A DNA stretch of 64,000 nt, from NCBI GenBank assembly GCA_905160935.1, contig CAJHZI010000191.1:93501-157500 (forward strand). Direction: 5' to 3'. The stretch is from Enchytraeus crypticus (lineage: Eukaryota > Annelida > Clitellata > Enchytraeida > Enchytraeidae). Shown one piece after another: positions 45,960 to 59,955 of this stretch. How positions within the stretch are numbered: position 1 is the stretch's first letter; every line of letters begins with the position of its first letter. The notes beneath the pieces were generated by a model. It was not told the DNA's origin. It searched no databases and saw nothing but the letters and a program-made list of their open reading frames with translations. A program made the position numbers and the translations under genes.

Positions 45960-47325
45960 TATGACTATTCACTATCATGGGTGTACCTTTAAACCCTAAA
46001 ATATTATTTATTCCAATCGCAACACAGACTTTTATCTGATTGGGTTGAGTATAACAACTAATCAAAGGAGGCAGTAGCAGAAGTGAAACATAAACGAAAG
46101 TTAAGTAAGAATAATTTGGCGATGGCTGTATATGGCCTATTACATTGAAAGTAAACTTAAATTAAAAATTAACTGAAATTAGGAAGATTAAAGATGAGCA
46201 GATCAACGAACGAAACTATTAATTACTCAATAGGAACTTGGTCAGATTTAACGTCCGGTGCATCATCCGAACACGACGTCTGAACTTTTAGAGACAATAT
46301 GATTGCGCTTTGAAGCCGTAATCTTTTGCTTTTTCAAACAATTGTTTATACCAGCATAACATATTTTTAGTACTAGAAAGGCCTATGATTTACTTAAAGA
46401 AGAGAAACTTAATAAATCCAGTATTTTACTTCAATGCTGCTATTTGATTTATTGCTTTCGTAAAATGTTTCACATAAAATCATTATCAATATCATTATCA
46501 TGATATGTTGTTCTCAATATTGTCTCGGACAATATCAGTTCTTTAGTCGTCTTATTGTTATTATGCATTAACTGATCGGGTTTGAAAGCAGCATTAAAAG
46601 TAACCTTTTTAATAATATTAGTATGTCTCTCAATTGTCACAAATCCCATTACGCCATTTACTCTATTTAGAATTAATTTTTTTGCTGAACTGATGAATAG
46701 AAAAACCTGTCGTTTTTAATAGACCGTGATCAGCTAACTTTTAATATTACAATCTTGGATTGTCATGCTTATATAGTAGTCTTTTTCCTAAATCAATTTT
46801 TCAGAAATATTTAACAAATTACATGGACTTTAGTGCAGATGTGGACATTTTTCGAATTTTTGACGCTCATGTTAGGCCTACATATACTTCTAAAATAATT
46901 GAGTAGAAAATAAAACGCCAAGGACTTTGAGAATCACGCATTTGTATTCTTATTAACGTTCCTTTGTGCAGTAATGTTGAATGGGCAAGCAAAGATTTTG
47001 ATAACTGCTCCAATCCCATACAGTAAATCATTGGCTATGTTTGACTAAGATAATATAAGAATACGTACGTAGGCCAATATCTATGCACATATTGAGATGG
47101 AGGCGTAGGAAGGAAGATTTCATGGAGGAATTGCTTATCGCCTCAACATTGCATGCTGACATATGATGGATGGACTAATGACGGATGATCTAACCAACAG
47201 TTTCCTCAACAAAATACTGCTTGAGAGATTTACTACTAGCGCGCTGTTAAGTCTTGATTCATGTCAGAAATGTATGGGTCCTAACAAATAACAAAACAAA
47301 TCTCTCCACAAAATATCTACGGCTC
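45960..47325. other. gene-free AT-rich stretch
   Basis: No exon, RNA gene or clear repeat was recognised. Confidence 0.5.
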
Positions 47326-47329
47326 ACTA

Positions 47330-47466
47330 AAAAAGCTAAAAGCTAGTGCTAACGTCAGTTTCCTCAATCGAAAGCGATGTCAGTGACGGGAAAGCTCAGG
47401 ATTTGAACCTCGCACCATCTGATCCACGGTCGAGTATCTTACCGACTTCGCTACTTTCTCCAATCT
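47330..47466 (-). mobile_element. SINE-A copy
   Basis: Full-length on the minus strand with scattered changes. Confidence 0.8.
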
Positions 47467-48119
47467 AATAAATAAGCACAACTATAGATTAATTCTAGAT
47501 TTTACGTAAGTTTTCTAACTGTATTAAAGCCTCAGATGTAACGAATTTTAATGATTAAGAATTCTGATAATGAAATTAATTATCTCTCGAACGGTAAAAG
47601 TACGTAATTTTGTAAAATAGTGATTACTAGTTATTTCAGAAGTAGTTATCGATCAATTGATGACACAGTCAGTTTCATCGATTGATTTGTAAGTAACTAG
47701 AAGATATTGTACCAGCATTAAATAGAGTAACATTATTTGCCAAGAGAAGTTTTAAAGTTCAAAGCATTCTTCAAATGGAAAATCTCTCTATTTAATTCTT
47801 AATCATTAATTCCAATGGCGGTTCTTTTTCTATCGACAGACCCTGGGCAATCATTTGTATTTTAGACATCAGTTTCTCTCGTAGAGATTTAATTAATTAC
47901 CAACACTGGATTTTTTTTCGACTGGAGTTTTACAACGGTTCATCCTTAAATATTCTAAACCTGAGCATCACGGCCAGGTATCTCAATGGATCTCAGTCCA
48001 TTGTTGCTCTGGTTACTTTGGTTACTTAGACTAAGCAATATGTGCTAAATGAAAAATAGGACTTGGATGGAAGTCATGTATATATATTTCTTAGACTATA
48101 AGAACTTCTTCATTGGAGG

Positions 48120-48228
48120 TCGGGACACGGTACATATTCATACTCGTGAATTGATTTTCGCGCTCCTTATACAGCACTCCAAAGATCAACAAGTTAATCC
48201 CTTCAAAAGGCTATGCCTTACTCACGTT
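48120..48228 (-). mobile_element. SINE-R fragments (two neighbouring pieces in this region)
   Basis: The stretch 48120-48228 matches the middle of SINE-R. A second, more diverged piece lies at 48710-48905 (ACATTCCTACTTGAAGCTCG, TTGAGGTGGTTTTTCGTTGA). Confidence 0.5.
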
Positions 48229-48242
48229 AGCTAAATCGGTTA

Positions 48243-48382
48243 ACTAGCTGGAGCCAGTGGCGAAGTCGGTAAGATACTCGACCGCGGATCAGTAGGTGCG
48301 GGGTTCAAATCCTGGGCTCGGCCGTCACTGACTTTGCTTTCGAGTGAGGAAACTGACGTTAAAATTAGCTTTACCAACTCTA
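48243..48382 (+). mobile_element. SINE-A copy
   Basis: Full-length, among the closest to consensus: TGGCGAAGTCGGTAAGATAC and GGGTTCAAATCCTGGGCTCG. Confidence 0.85.
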
Positions 48383-48439
48383 ATTAAATGGAGAAGAAAG
48401 TTTTCTATTAGGCTGCATTGAGAAAAGTCACGATTTCAA

Positions 48440-48450
48440 GATATATATAT

Positions 48451-48502
<52 letters not shown>
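48440..48502. repeat. (TA)n microsatellite
   Basis: About 60 bp of TA with one TATTATAT interruption. Others of similar kind lie at 53248-53297, 56925-57060, 59855-59955 and 19170-19270. Confidence 0.9.
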
Positions 48503-48507
<5 letters not shown>

Positions 48508-49422
48508 TGATAGAGGTTTCAGCAGAATGCCACGTTACGTGTAACTATCACGCAGAGACTACAAGATCGGACCGGCACCACGAGAATATTGACGTAGTTC
48601 TGTGTCAGGGTGTACGTTTGAAACTTTCAGCATTTTCTCTTAGAAAGTTCATGTCGTTATCAAACTATTAAACTCTCATAAGTTAGTAATTCTCTCTCTC
48701 TCTCTCTCTCCCTGTCTAGTGTTCGATCTAGTGTTCTTTCAATTGGCACCTCTAATGTACACATTCCTACTTGAAGCTCGCTTTCGCGCTCATTAGGATC
48801 GATCAGTTGGTCAGCAGTTGAGTCCATCATTAAAGATAAACTTTTAACAAATCTTGTAGACATTGGAGTGGAAAATATGATTGAGGTGGTTTTTCGTTGA
48901 CTCCCTCTGCTTCTACTTAGTCATATATTAGATAGTCGGAAAAGCAAATTTAATGTTTTATCTATCGTACTGTATATCCACCCAACACAACATGTTTGTG
49001 TAGGTTCCAATAAATACTCTCAATTAAATACTTTGATTCTCACTTAATGACTGGTTTTGAATTGATGGATTGATTGATCGATTAGTTGATTGATGAATTG
49101 ATTTATTTGACTGATTAACTGAATGATAGATACATCAATTTTCGCTCAAAAAACTCAAGCATAAAGACACGAAGTACGCTTTATGTGTACCCAGTTTAAA
49201 TTCCTACTATTGAATTTTTCTTATTACACCCAAAATACCATAATTCGGTGATCATTCGCCCGTCACTTTTAAAGTTTCCAGAAATGAAACAGTCATTAGC
49301 ACTGGCCAGAAGAAGGCAATGGGAAGTGACCTCATTAAGATAAGGAATTATATAAATGATACCTAATTAGTATTAAAGAGTAATAATACTAATAAATTAA
49401 AATTCATTAGCATTATTTATTA

Positions 49423-49566
49423 GCACTGGCTGGAGCCAGTGGCGAAGTCGGTAAGATACTCGACCGCGGAGCAGTTGATGAGGGTTCAAATCCTGGGCTC
49501 GCCCGTCACTGACATCGCTTTCGAGTGCGGAAACTGACGTTAATCTTAGCTTTACCAGCTTTTTAA
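49423..49566 (+). mobile_element. SINE-A copy
   Basis: Full-length; preceded by the partial inverted arm CACTGGCT. Confidence 0.85.
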
Positions 49567-50407
49567 AAATTAATTTTAACATTGCAGTTAGACTGATATT
49601 GTGTAGCTTGTTCCAATGTGTGCTCCTTCAGTAAAGATTCCCGGTGTATTTACTCCTGTGATGTTTTCTGGTGATTATTATCAGATGTAGGAACTGTCGA
49701 TTCTAACATATGGCTACGCACTCTGCCCTTTCTTTCAAAGAAAATCTTCTTCGTATATTTTACAAATTCAACATTAGGAATAAGTTCGTCTTAAGTAAGT
49801 TAATAAAATATATATTGAAAAGCATACTGTGTATAAAAATGATATCTTCCTTTTATTTTGTTCCCCTTTAAGCGAACTGTTTCTTTTCTAATCGCTTGAG
49901 TGAATCGATCTATAATGATGTGTGCCTTGGTCATGTTCTTTAATATCATCCTTCTAAGAAATTGATAAACCTTTCCTCTTGCTACTACTTCTATATTATA
50001 CGAAATAAGAAAACAAATAAACCTTCCTCTCTGGTTAGACATGTCTATTTTAAATGTCAGCATGAGAATATATGGCTTAAGCCCATCGATGTGACTATGA
50101 CAAGCCAAGATCACGAGATTAAGAAGCAGTCAAAATGGTATGATGAAAATTAATTTTATTTTTATTAAATATTAATAGTACCTGACTGAAATAATAAAAA
50201 TCAGGCCCGGCTCTAATGGTTCTAGCCCTTCTAAGTCTGGTAAACCCTCAGGGGGGGGGGGTTACGCCCCTCTCAACGACAGGTTGCAAATAGAGTGACA
50301 TTGACTTAGGGCTCTGTCAAATATTTCTTGTTCATATTTTGCGTATTATTTAAACATTTCTTTTCAAATCATTTCGTTTAACAATCACATTCATTCACTT
50401 TCACAAT

Positions 50408-50650
50408 CACACTCAATGCACTGCTTACTGGCGGGTCCATTGTTTATAACGCCTCCACTCATCTCTATCTTCTGTTTTTCTCTTCATGTCCACATACGAA
50501 TGATCTTTAAATTACCTATATCATTACTTTTGATATACCATTATTCTTAGAGGATTCTGCTTATGAAAATGTAGACTCCCTATGCCTCTCGCAGCTTCGA
50601 CTAATATTTACTGTGCAGGGGAGTCATTGCCTAAGAACACTATCCTGCTT
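50408..50650 (-). mobile_element. LINE B-tailed non-autonomous element (family E)
   Basis: A diverged copy with the same body and LINE B tail as at 7985-8262. Confidence 0.65.
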
Positions 50651-50659
50651 ACTCATTTA

Positions 50660-51645
50660 TCTCTATCAAATTAAATTACGAAACTTTTGAGAAAAGCGTG
50701 TAGCATATTCTGAAATGACACTCAAATTATTAAATTACATCGTTTATAAAATCAAACATTAACAAATTAATGTTAATTAATTAAACTAATTGAACATTAA
50801 ATTAATTAAAGCAAATAACAACCTTCCACAAATGATAACTGTGATAAGTTGACAACAGTCAGGAGTAGGGTGGCCTCAGTGAGAGGATCTTATACAGTAG
50901 TAAGCATGCTCAAGTTAGACCGATGTGTAAAATAGTGTTATTAAGAAGAAACTGGGTAGTAAAATTAATGTCGATAAAATTAGCTATAAAATCTTCGTTA
51001 GGTGATTAACTCATAGTAAAATGGCTATGATATTCTTAAAGCAATTGCAAATCGGAAAACATATCGCATAATAATAATACGGATAAGAAGAGTAAAAGTG
51101 TAAAAAACTTCAATAAAGTACTTAGTAATCTAATTAACGTAATATCCTTTTTAACACAAAATAAAATAATAATTTCATTATTTAATGTTTAAAAATTAGT
51201 TTTTTTCGCACTTCGAACAAAATAAAATTTCTTAAAATACTTCACAAGTATTTGGGATAAATGACTTCGCAGCTATTACCAGTTGGCTTGAGAAAACTTG
51301 GAGGCTTGCTAATTTTTGGCGTCCAAATTAGTGAAGAACTATACATGAAACAGTTTGTTGAGTTTGTAGAATGTACATAGGAGTTACAAAGGAAAGATTG
51401 GTATGGTGTTTATTTAAGGTATTCGATGAAACAGCCCTCAGTCAGTTCAGCATTGCCCAGAAGAGTAGGGGAACAGTAAGTCGCAATTGATATGTATTGA
51501 TAAAATCAGTAAATAAAATTTGAGGACAATTTAGTTTTGCTTCAGCATCCTCCTAATTCTAATACGATAAAGTTTAATGAAGTGCGAAAACTGGTATGTA
51601 ACAAAATTACTGTGTATATAAATACTCGTATATATGTAACTTAAG
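50660..51645. other. gene-free AT-rich stretch
   Basis: Nothing recognised; no coding motif, no clear repeat family. Confidence 0.5.
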
Positions 51646-51649
51646 CACT

Positions 51650-51785
51650 ATGTACTCAGTCGTCATCGTGTTGGGTTTTGGCGCCTGTTTGCATAGTGTC
51701 TGCAAGAGACATCCCTGACATTGCCTTATGGTGAGGAACCGGACGTTAACTTCTAATTGATTGATATTGATTGATTGATTGAAGT
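51650..51785 (+). mobile_element. SINE-C 3' part with GATT tail
   Basis: Contains GAGACATCCCTGACATTGCC and GAGGAACCGGACGTTAAC, followed by (ATTG)n. Similar pieces lie at 11587-11640, 13683-13735, 41500-41625 (plus) and 53868-53922 (minus). Confidence 0.5.
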
Positions 51786-52429
51786 ATTTACTGTTTAATT
51801 ATAAATACTATATATTGGCTTTCAATCTCTCTCTCTCTCTCAACCTCTCTCTCTCTCAATTCTCGTACTACTCACCTCTCACAGTGATTTTGTGTTCTTT
51901 GCCTCTCTTATTTATTCTTTATCTCTCAATGCTCAAGCTCAATGTCACTCAGCACTCATACTCCATCAGGCAATCCATAACCAATTATTTATCAATTGAG
52001 TCCAGAGTTACTATGTTTAATTCATTTGTATAGACCTGCAGTAGGATCTGGAATAAAATTCCACTTAATATTCTTAGCGCATCCTCCATGAATTATTTTA
52101 ATAAATTGTTCAAAGATTACGTAATGAATGGTTGGTGATCACTACTTAATTATTATCACTTTCAATTACACATGTTACATTTCTATGCAATCCTATGAGT
52201 TTGTTACGGTATTCAGCTAGATAGGACACTGTGTATCTATACTGATGACTACCCGTACTCGTAATATTGACTTTAATATTTTCTATTTGTTGTGTAATGC
52301 TTTTCACTCTCTGCGTGAATGTTTTCTTTTGCCAGTATTTAGCATTAAATTTTACATTTATGTCGTTCAGTTGAAGTGAAATAAAATTAAGCATTTTTAT
52401 CTTTTTTTAACTTCTAAACTTCCCTGTTT

Positions 52430-52935
52430 CAACCTCTCTCTCACATTCTCTATATATCTCTCTCTCTCCCTCTATATCTCCCTCCCTCTTTCCTTCTCTC
52501 TTTTTCTCTCTCTATTCTCTTTCAGTCGCACTACGTAATAAGCTCTGGCCTATATTCCAAACTCTTCTGTAACGTGTAAACTTCATTCGCCATTTCAACT
52601 AAAAGTGAGGTTTCAACGGTGGATAGTTCAATCGTTGTCGGGAGCAAATTCTCTGGTATTCCTTGATTACATTTAGATTAAACTATCACTGTATCAATCA
52701 ATCAATCAATCAACCAATCTATCAATCAATCGGAAATCATGGTAATATAAATGTCTATATGGCTCTGTGCTTGTGTGTCTCTGTGATTGTGCGTCTCAGT
52801 TATTGTGTGTCTCTGTGCTTGTGTGTCTCTGTGCTTGTGTGTATCTGTGCTTGTGTGTCTCGGTGCTTGTGTTTCTCTGTGTCTCTCTGCTTGTGTGTAT
52901 GCGGGTGTATTTTGCTTCTCCTTCTGAGCCACTCG
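52430..52935. repeat. CT-rich and CTGTG-rich simple repeats
   Basis: (TC)n-rich tract at 52430-52525, (ATCA)n at 52695-52735, and a 16-bp-like TCTCTGTGCTTGTGTG repeat at 52760-52930. Confidence 0.8.
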
Positions 52936-53245
52936 TGTTTTTTATTGTTTATTTAATATTTTTATTTTAAAGAAATGAGAGCAAAATTATCGAAATTCTT
53001 CGAAGAAAAGCTGAGAACGCCATTGTTTAATTTCATTGTTCAATTGAAGCCACAGGAAAACAGCTAAAAAGTCATTTTTCGCAAGTTATAGGCAACGTAA
53101 AGTATGAAGAATACATAACGTTTTAAGGACTGACTAGTTGATCTGTGGAGTGCTCTTTGTGAAGCATAAAAGTGGACTATATAAATGAACAATTTATTTT
53201 ATGTATCTTGGGCCTGGGACTTGCCAAAACACACACACATATAGG

Positions 53246-53299
<54 letters not shown>

Positions 53300-54184
53300 C
53301 ACAGAGAAACAATTGTGACCACTAATTTCTTCAGCCCACTTTTATCAGCGCTCTCCGCGCATATAACTATAAATTCTATCGTTAGACTGTTATTTTATCT
53401 GTGATATCTATCACGTACTAACATAGTTTTCAGTTTCCGTGCGTGTTTCTACCACAATGTTGCGTGTGTTTCTGCAGGTAAACGCTTGTTTGTAGCAGGG
53501 CCGGTTTGTTTCGCCCATGCACGCAGCTAAAGCTCTCAGCAGAGAAGTAATGCGTGGAAAGTTGTTATCTCTTGTTTATAGAACTCGCTCTCCTTATATC
53601 CTACGTACGATCAAATCCTCTCAGATGTTTTCCATTCAGTCCAGTCTGAGTACAGCACAGCTAGAGAGTGCACTAATTGTAAATTTCGGTTGCAGTTTGT
53701 TAATTTCCACCTAATTTCTGTAAAACCAGTAGACCTTGCTAGTTTCAAGCTAGATTTTCTAAATGTATAAAAGCTTTAACTTGAACTTAAAAGTATATAA
53801 AACTAGAAATTTAAAAGCATATAGGCGTATCAATTAATTGTTATTTAGGATCGAATAGTAATAATAATAAAGGTTTAACGTCCGTTTCCTCATCCAGGTA
53901 TGATGTTAGGGACGTCATGAATGAAACAATTCATAGGTCTTATTGCCTAGAAATTATTATATCACCATCAGGAAGGTTATTTTAAACAGAGAAAATAAAA
54001 ATTGTTTTGCAATGCAAATGAGTTTCGTTCGTCGGAAATTTGTAATTGATTTTGTTTTCATTGTTCAGTACAACTGTAGCAATTATCGTTTTAATTTAGT
54101 TTCAGTTCAGTGCTATATTAATAATCCTGTTCTTCAAAGTAATAGATAATTTTTTCTATCAAATTCTTTAACGAAAACAAGGCA

Positions 54185-54335
54185 ATAATTTATTATTATT
54201 ATTATTACAATTGTTATTATTTTCATTACAATAATAATAATAATTCCTATTATTATTTTATTTATTATTATTATTATAATGTTACTATTATTATTATTAC
54301 AAATATTATTATTATTATTATACGTCTCTGATTAT
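54185..54335. repeat. (TTA)n / (TAA)n microsatellite with internal inversion
   Basis: TTA runs switch to TAA runs and back, so the tract can fold. Confidence 0.85.
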
Positions 54336-56804
54336 TTGGAAATACGTTACATACAGTAGGATAAACATTGTATAGATATGCTTAGATGCAGCGTTTCTTT
54401 AAATGAAAAGAAAAGCTAAGTGTAAATATAGGCCTATAATGTATTTAGTATTTTATAGACCTATATGTATAATATGAAAGCACTGTGCCAGATTCCCCGG
54501 GGCGGTTTGGGATGAGGGTGTTTGATTGGATATCTACATAAAATGTGCATTAAATAATTAAATAACATTTAAAATGAAGTCTCAACCTGTAAATTATCTT
54601 GGTAATTCAACTTGGTAAATTATTATAGATAAAATGTATTTAAGGTTGTGCGCATAGGGAGTCCACGCACAGGTAGCTTAATTATAATTCTATGTAGTGG
54701 TCTATATGAGAATAGATGTTGTATATTATGTACAGGTTATGTGGAAATAGGCCTATGTATTTACACCTGCACAGATCAGTTGTGCCCGACTGCAGAGTTT
54801 ATTTTATCTATAAGACATTGGGTGATTAATTATTCTTTGGACTTAAATTGTCTCTTTTAAATTATAACTTTACGGTCAAATTTTATTATTACTAACTATT
54901 TAATATTCCAACCGAGCTCTGGTGTTTCCGAACCAAAATAGAATAGCTAAACATATATTGAGTATATGTAGTGAGGTTAAACAAGAATTAGATGGAGTAA
55001 TGGGACATTGCCTTTTAGCTGTATAGACAATGCTTTAAAAAACGTTGTTTGAAGGCTAGCCATGTCATTTCGAAAGATGCCACAAATCATTGACATGATA
55101 TTTGTTAATAATTTTCACTTGGATTTGGCTAAGACGATATTAGCACGTTACAAATGGTTAAATTGTTTAAGTTGGAGTTTAGCGTCAGTTTCATCTCTCA
55201 GGAGATATCAGGAACGGGCGAGTCTTCAATACGAAGCTGCGCCTACGGCTCCACGGTGGTTCACCTAGCCAGTCGAACCACTGGGGTTTGCTGGAATATG
55301 CGTGCAGAGTATTTCTGTTACATAGAAGACATTCCGCGTTGTGACATAGACACTAAAGAATGTACCAACCGTTAACTGCACGTGTCGTAAGAGGCGGAGA
55401 AGCAAATATACACACTAGTATGTATATTGGACCTGCCACTTGGCTGAATACTAGAGAGATACAGCTGATGACAGCGTAAACCAAGTGATCAGGCAATGTT
55501 TTGTGGTGGAATCAACTTGTAATTATGTATAATTATGTTTTAAAAGTTATGATATAACTACATGCACATCTAAGTCATTGATTTGATCTACTTTTGATGA
55601 GGTTGCAGGCAGACTGTAAGTAAAACTACAAGCATAGATCTCCATGTTCGACAGCATATGAAGTTCAACGCATGTATTTACAGAATAATACAGATAGAAA
55701 GTTTTTAACAGCTTACTATCTTCCAGCAAGATTATATCTTAACTGTTCAGTAAACTTGCTGCAAGGCAAGAGATGGAATTATCCATATCTTATTGTATGT
55801 TTGGTGCATCAGATGTTGTGTACATATACATATATCTGATACTGAACAAAGTGTCCATAAAATGTCCTCCAAATTAAGATATAGAATTATTGATAATTAA
55901 ATTTTTTGAGTCGTTATGCTAATCGCTGCTGTTGTAATGTAACAGATGGCATGGCTACAATGTGAATTCATCCTGCACTTCCAAGCAACACTTGCTACGG
56001 TATAGCTGTATTATGATTTACAAATTGAAAACATAATGTTATGTTTTTTATATTTTATATAAAAAACTTAGGATTTTTGTAGGATAGGATTTTAGAGTAC
56101 TCCATTGACAATGCATTTATGCAATGCAGGAGCAGAATAGGCCTAGTAACATGTAACCACAGCATGTGCTCCTGTATTTCTGTAGCAGTGTATTCATTTG
56201 TGACTAGGCCTATATCAAATCATTCTAACTTTATATAAACTCTCCAGTTTTCAGTGTTCTTCCAAGTAGCAGGTTCAAGGTGTATAATGTTTAGTTTTGC
56301 TCAAAACTTGCTTTCAAGCTCATTAACAAACCACGTGTTGGTACTTCTTGTGGAAGTGTTAATTTTATCAAAGAATTAATTTAGCAGTAAGTAAATGAAT
56401 AAACGTACAGCATGGGTACAGCATTATAGGAAAATTTTTAAGACGAGAGTAAATCGATAGAGAGTTATCTGAGATTTAAATACAATTATATAGTCTAATT
56501 ATAATAGATAAAAATCAAAAAGAGAGAGAAAGAGACAGGCAGAGAGAGAGAGAGAGAGAGAATATGAGTAGAACCTATTGAGGCACTGGATAACGCTAAT
56601 CTTTGGACAGAAAATATGACAGATTGACAGGAATGATAAGTTGCACAAGGTAGAAATTGCTGGATAGTTTGATAGGCTGCTGACAAAAAGTGAAAAGTGT
56701 TGCATAGATATTATCATTCACTGGCTTGTATTTACTAGAGAGGCAGTCTCCTGAACATTTACCACCCGACTGTGCCAACTAATAAATTACATATATACAT
56801 GTAT

Positions 56805-57355
56805 ACCCGTGTTGTGTCCGGGAAACTGAAGAATAGACAAAATGTTAACTGTACGTGTCGTAAAAGGCGGCTAACCGAGAACAGAGAAAGGCAACAGGAA
56901 ACCACCTCAGAAGTCATATAGTTATATATATATATATATACATGTATGTATAAATATTATATACAGTATATATACATGTATATATATATATATATATATA
57001 ATTATACTAGATATATAATATTATATATTTGTATATATTTGCATATACAGTATGTACATATAATATACCTTATACTTATGGAAAGAGCCTGCAGATGGTC
57101 ACTCTTGTGTTCTGCTAAGTGGCAAGTCAGAGGTACATATGCATATTCGGAATGTTCTTTCGCGCTCAATACAGATCACTACATAGATCAACTAGTTAAT
57201 ACTTTCACAAAAGGGTTTGCTGTAGCCTCTAGCTTGGAATAAATGGCTTCTGATGTAATTTCCCGTTGTCTTCCTCATTTTTACTGTTTGTTGCCTTTTA
57301 CGACAGATGCAGTCAGCATTTGATCTATTTTCAGTGCCTCAGGCACATCACGGGG
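56805..57355. mobile_element. SINE-R pair in opposite orientations
   Basis: The 5' part of a plus copy at 56805-56920 (CCCGTGTTGTGTCCGGGAAA through AACCACCTCAGAAG) and most of a minus copy at 57105-57355, separated by TA-rich repeat. Smaller pieces lie at 53110-53225, 55355-55475 and 56255-56345. Confidence 0.55.
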
Positions 57356-57659
57356 AAAACAAGCTATAAATAGATATAGTATCGAACCATGGATGCAACA
57401 AATCAAGAAACAGCAATTGGACGCCAAATAACAATACAGCAATGAAATGAGCTTTACTGTCATGTATCTGCAAGTATTCGGCTTGCGAAGCGCGATTGTT
57501 TTCAGTGAAAGCAATCGCTGATCTATTGTTGATTCATCTTCGTGGAGCAATGCTGATAGGACGCATGTTGTGTGAATTAATAGCTCCCTTTGATAACAAC
57601 ATTTGCATTCATAAGTTGTGGCAGAGTAACTTAACATGTATTTGAATTGTTGGCTTATT

Positions 57660-59906
57660 CTCTTTTTATAACAGCTGTTGTATACTCAAATGTTCTTATT
57701 TCAGATGATTTAAGTTGAGGAATCCCTCTATGGCATGATTTTACGAAACTGCGCACTGCATTTACCGTATAGGTTATAAACATTACCACTGATTGATAAA
57801 AAGTTAACATTCGATATGGATTCAAAGCTTCAAAGTTAAATCTGATTTGGATATTAAAAATGAGGTTTTAAAGTTGGATTCATTGTTAGAAAAGTAATAC
57901 TGATAATGCGGAATAAATTCGTAGGATCTAATCAACTAGGAATTCAATTCAAAATTCAATAGTTCAGAATTCAGTAATTCATAACATAACATAACATAAC
58001 AACAATTCAGTGCTACAGTCATCAATGACAACATCGAGCACTATTGAGACAAAATCAAGCCGGCGAGCATAAAGAAGGTCCAAAAACGGTGCAAATTCCA
58101 AAATCCAGATAATCAGTCCAAAGTAAGGGGAATTAAAGAAAATAAGAATAATTCATAGGAACAATTAAAGCAGATATTACTTACTATAGATTTCTGGATT
58201 ACACAGGTATACTTATAAGTGTGCTTGCTAGAGAATGTTACCAATGAGTGGACTATGAGAGGACTGATTTAGAAAGATTGGAGGAGCACATCTTATCATA
58301 TCCATGATAAAAGCTTTAACAAGGACATCTCATTATCAGTCACTGACGAGAATTGTAAGTATAGCTTATCTTATCTATTTCTGTATGCAGATACTTTCAT
58401 TCTTCCTAAGTTTGATTATTGACCAAAAGAAGGCTGTAAGTGCTTGCTTGAAACCGACAAACGAAGGCTGTGCTTCATTGAAGCCGACTAGAACGGTAGC
58501 ACTGAAAACAAGCTTTGAATTCGTGTAAAATGAATACAAATTATTCTGGAATATATATATTCTGAGAAATCAGCAGCAATATCAGCTTTGCAGGCATGTC
58601 ATCACATCGGTGGTAACGCATAGAACTCAATGGACAACTATATTTTCCTAGCCTATTTTAACAGAGATGCGTTTCATTAATCAGTAAAATTATAAGTGCA
58701 AAAAATTACTACGATCTTCTGGTACATTATATATAAAATTAACTGAGTGATTTAGATGTTTTTATATTTTGACTGAAAAGGTTCTATTATGTAGCGAATC
58801 TCTCCTAGTAACTGGCATCGCTAGTATATTGATTGTTAAATTGTATATAAGCAATATGTTGTTAAATTGTATATTAAGATATAATGACATATTGAAATTT
58901 TTATATCAATATACTGCAATCACCGAGTAACAGATAAATTATTAAGCATTCGACGAGATAGCCTACCATTTCATAGGCTATAACTTAACAAGTTAAGTTA
59001 AACATGAAGCATAAAAGGCACTTACAGTCCATTACCTTTTTAAGTTGCCTTCTCAAATTACTATAACTATGAGGATGAGGTAATGTAGTCTGAATGTTAA
59101 ACTTCCGTTTAGTGTGCCGTTAATCTCTATTCGGGGTCCACGGGGGAGACTGGATAGGAAAATATCTAATATAGCCTGAATGTAGCTTGTGTGAAATGAC
59201 CCCCTACCCAGTGACACAATTAATTCTAGCATGCACAAACGTAATTCCACTTTTTGTTGCTCGCCATCCCCCTCGCCCCTCCTCAATTTTGCTGAGTCTA
59301 CCCCATTCCACCAGATTCCAAGAATGTAAATCTGGTTGCACCACTTCGTATAATACAATCTGCTTAATGTCATCCTGAATGGTATCTTGTCCATTCTGTG
59401 GTTATATTAGTTTATTATGTTCTTATCTGCTGCAGCCGGGCGTTATTAAGGCACTGTTTGGTTTACACACAACTCTAACTCTCAAGAACTTGTGGCAATA
59501 AATTTGGCAACCGAACGCCCACTATAAAATGCACTCAACTACTTGGCTTAGCATGGCATTAAAATTTGGCAGATTTGAATACAATTTTGCTATATTAAAG
59601 ATGATATGGTAATAAATTAATTCATCTGATCCATGACTTACAATCAATGATAGTGCAGAACTTTAAACCTAGTTCTTTTTATTAGTAAAGTAATCAAGGA
59701 CTCAAGACAAGGACACTACATAAATAGTATATTCAATTGAATATTGCTAATTAATTGTATGCTAGTTGATAGCAAATTCTCATTGATTTAAAAGTAGATA
59801 ATATTGACTTAATGTAAGTTCAAAAACACAAGAAATATGCCGCACATATAAATAAATAAATATATGTACATGTATATATATATATATACATGTAGATATA
59901 CATGTA

Positions 59907-59955
<49 letters not shown>

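Noticed and set aside
49800-50114. Minus-strand open frame of 104 residues
   Set aside because: No recognisable domain, AT-rich composition, and no splice or promoter context; not distinguishable from chance.
50252-50264. Poly-G run as a possible functional motif
   Set aside because: A single short homopolymer with no surrounding structure.
53460-53714. Possible first exon ATGTTGCGTGTGTTTCTGCAG|GTAAAC and a following 65-residue frame
   Set aside because: A donor-like site alone is weak evidence, and no partner exon was found.
55154-55375. Cysteine-containing plus-strand frame (WNMRAEYFCYIEDIPRCD)
   Set aside because: Both ends overlap SINE-A and SINE-R fragments, so it reads through repeats rather than a secreted peptide gene.
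58304-58528. Plus-strand frame with two similar KPT-containing segments
   Set aside because: Short, no homology recognised, no supporting exon structure.
59053-59394. Minus-strand open frame of 113 residues
   Set aside because: No domain signature; composition fits translated spacer.
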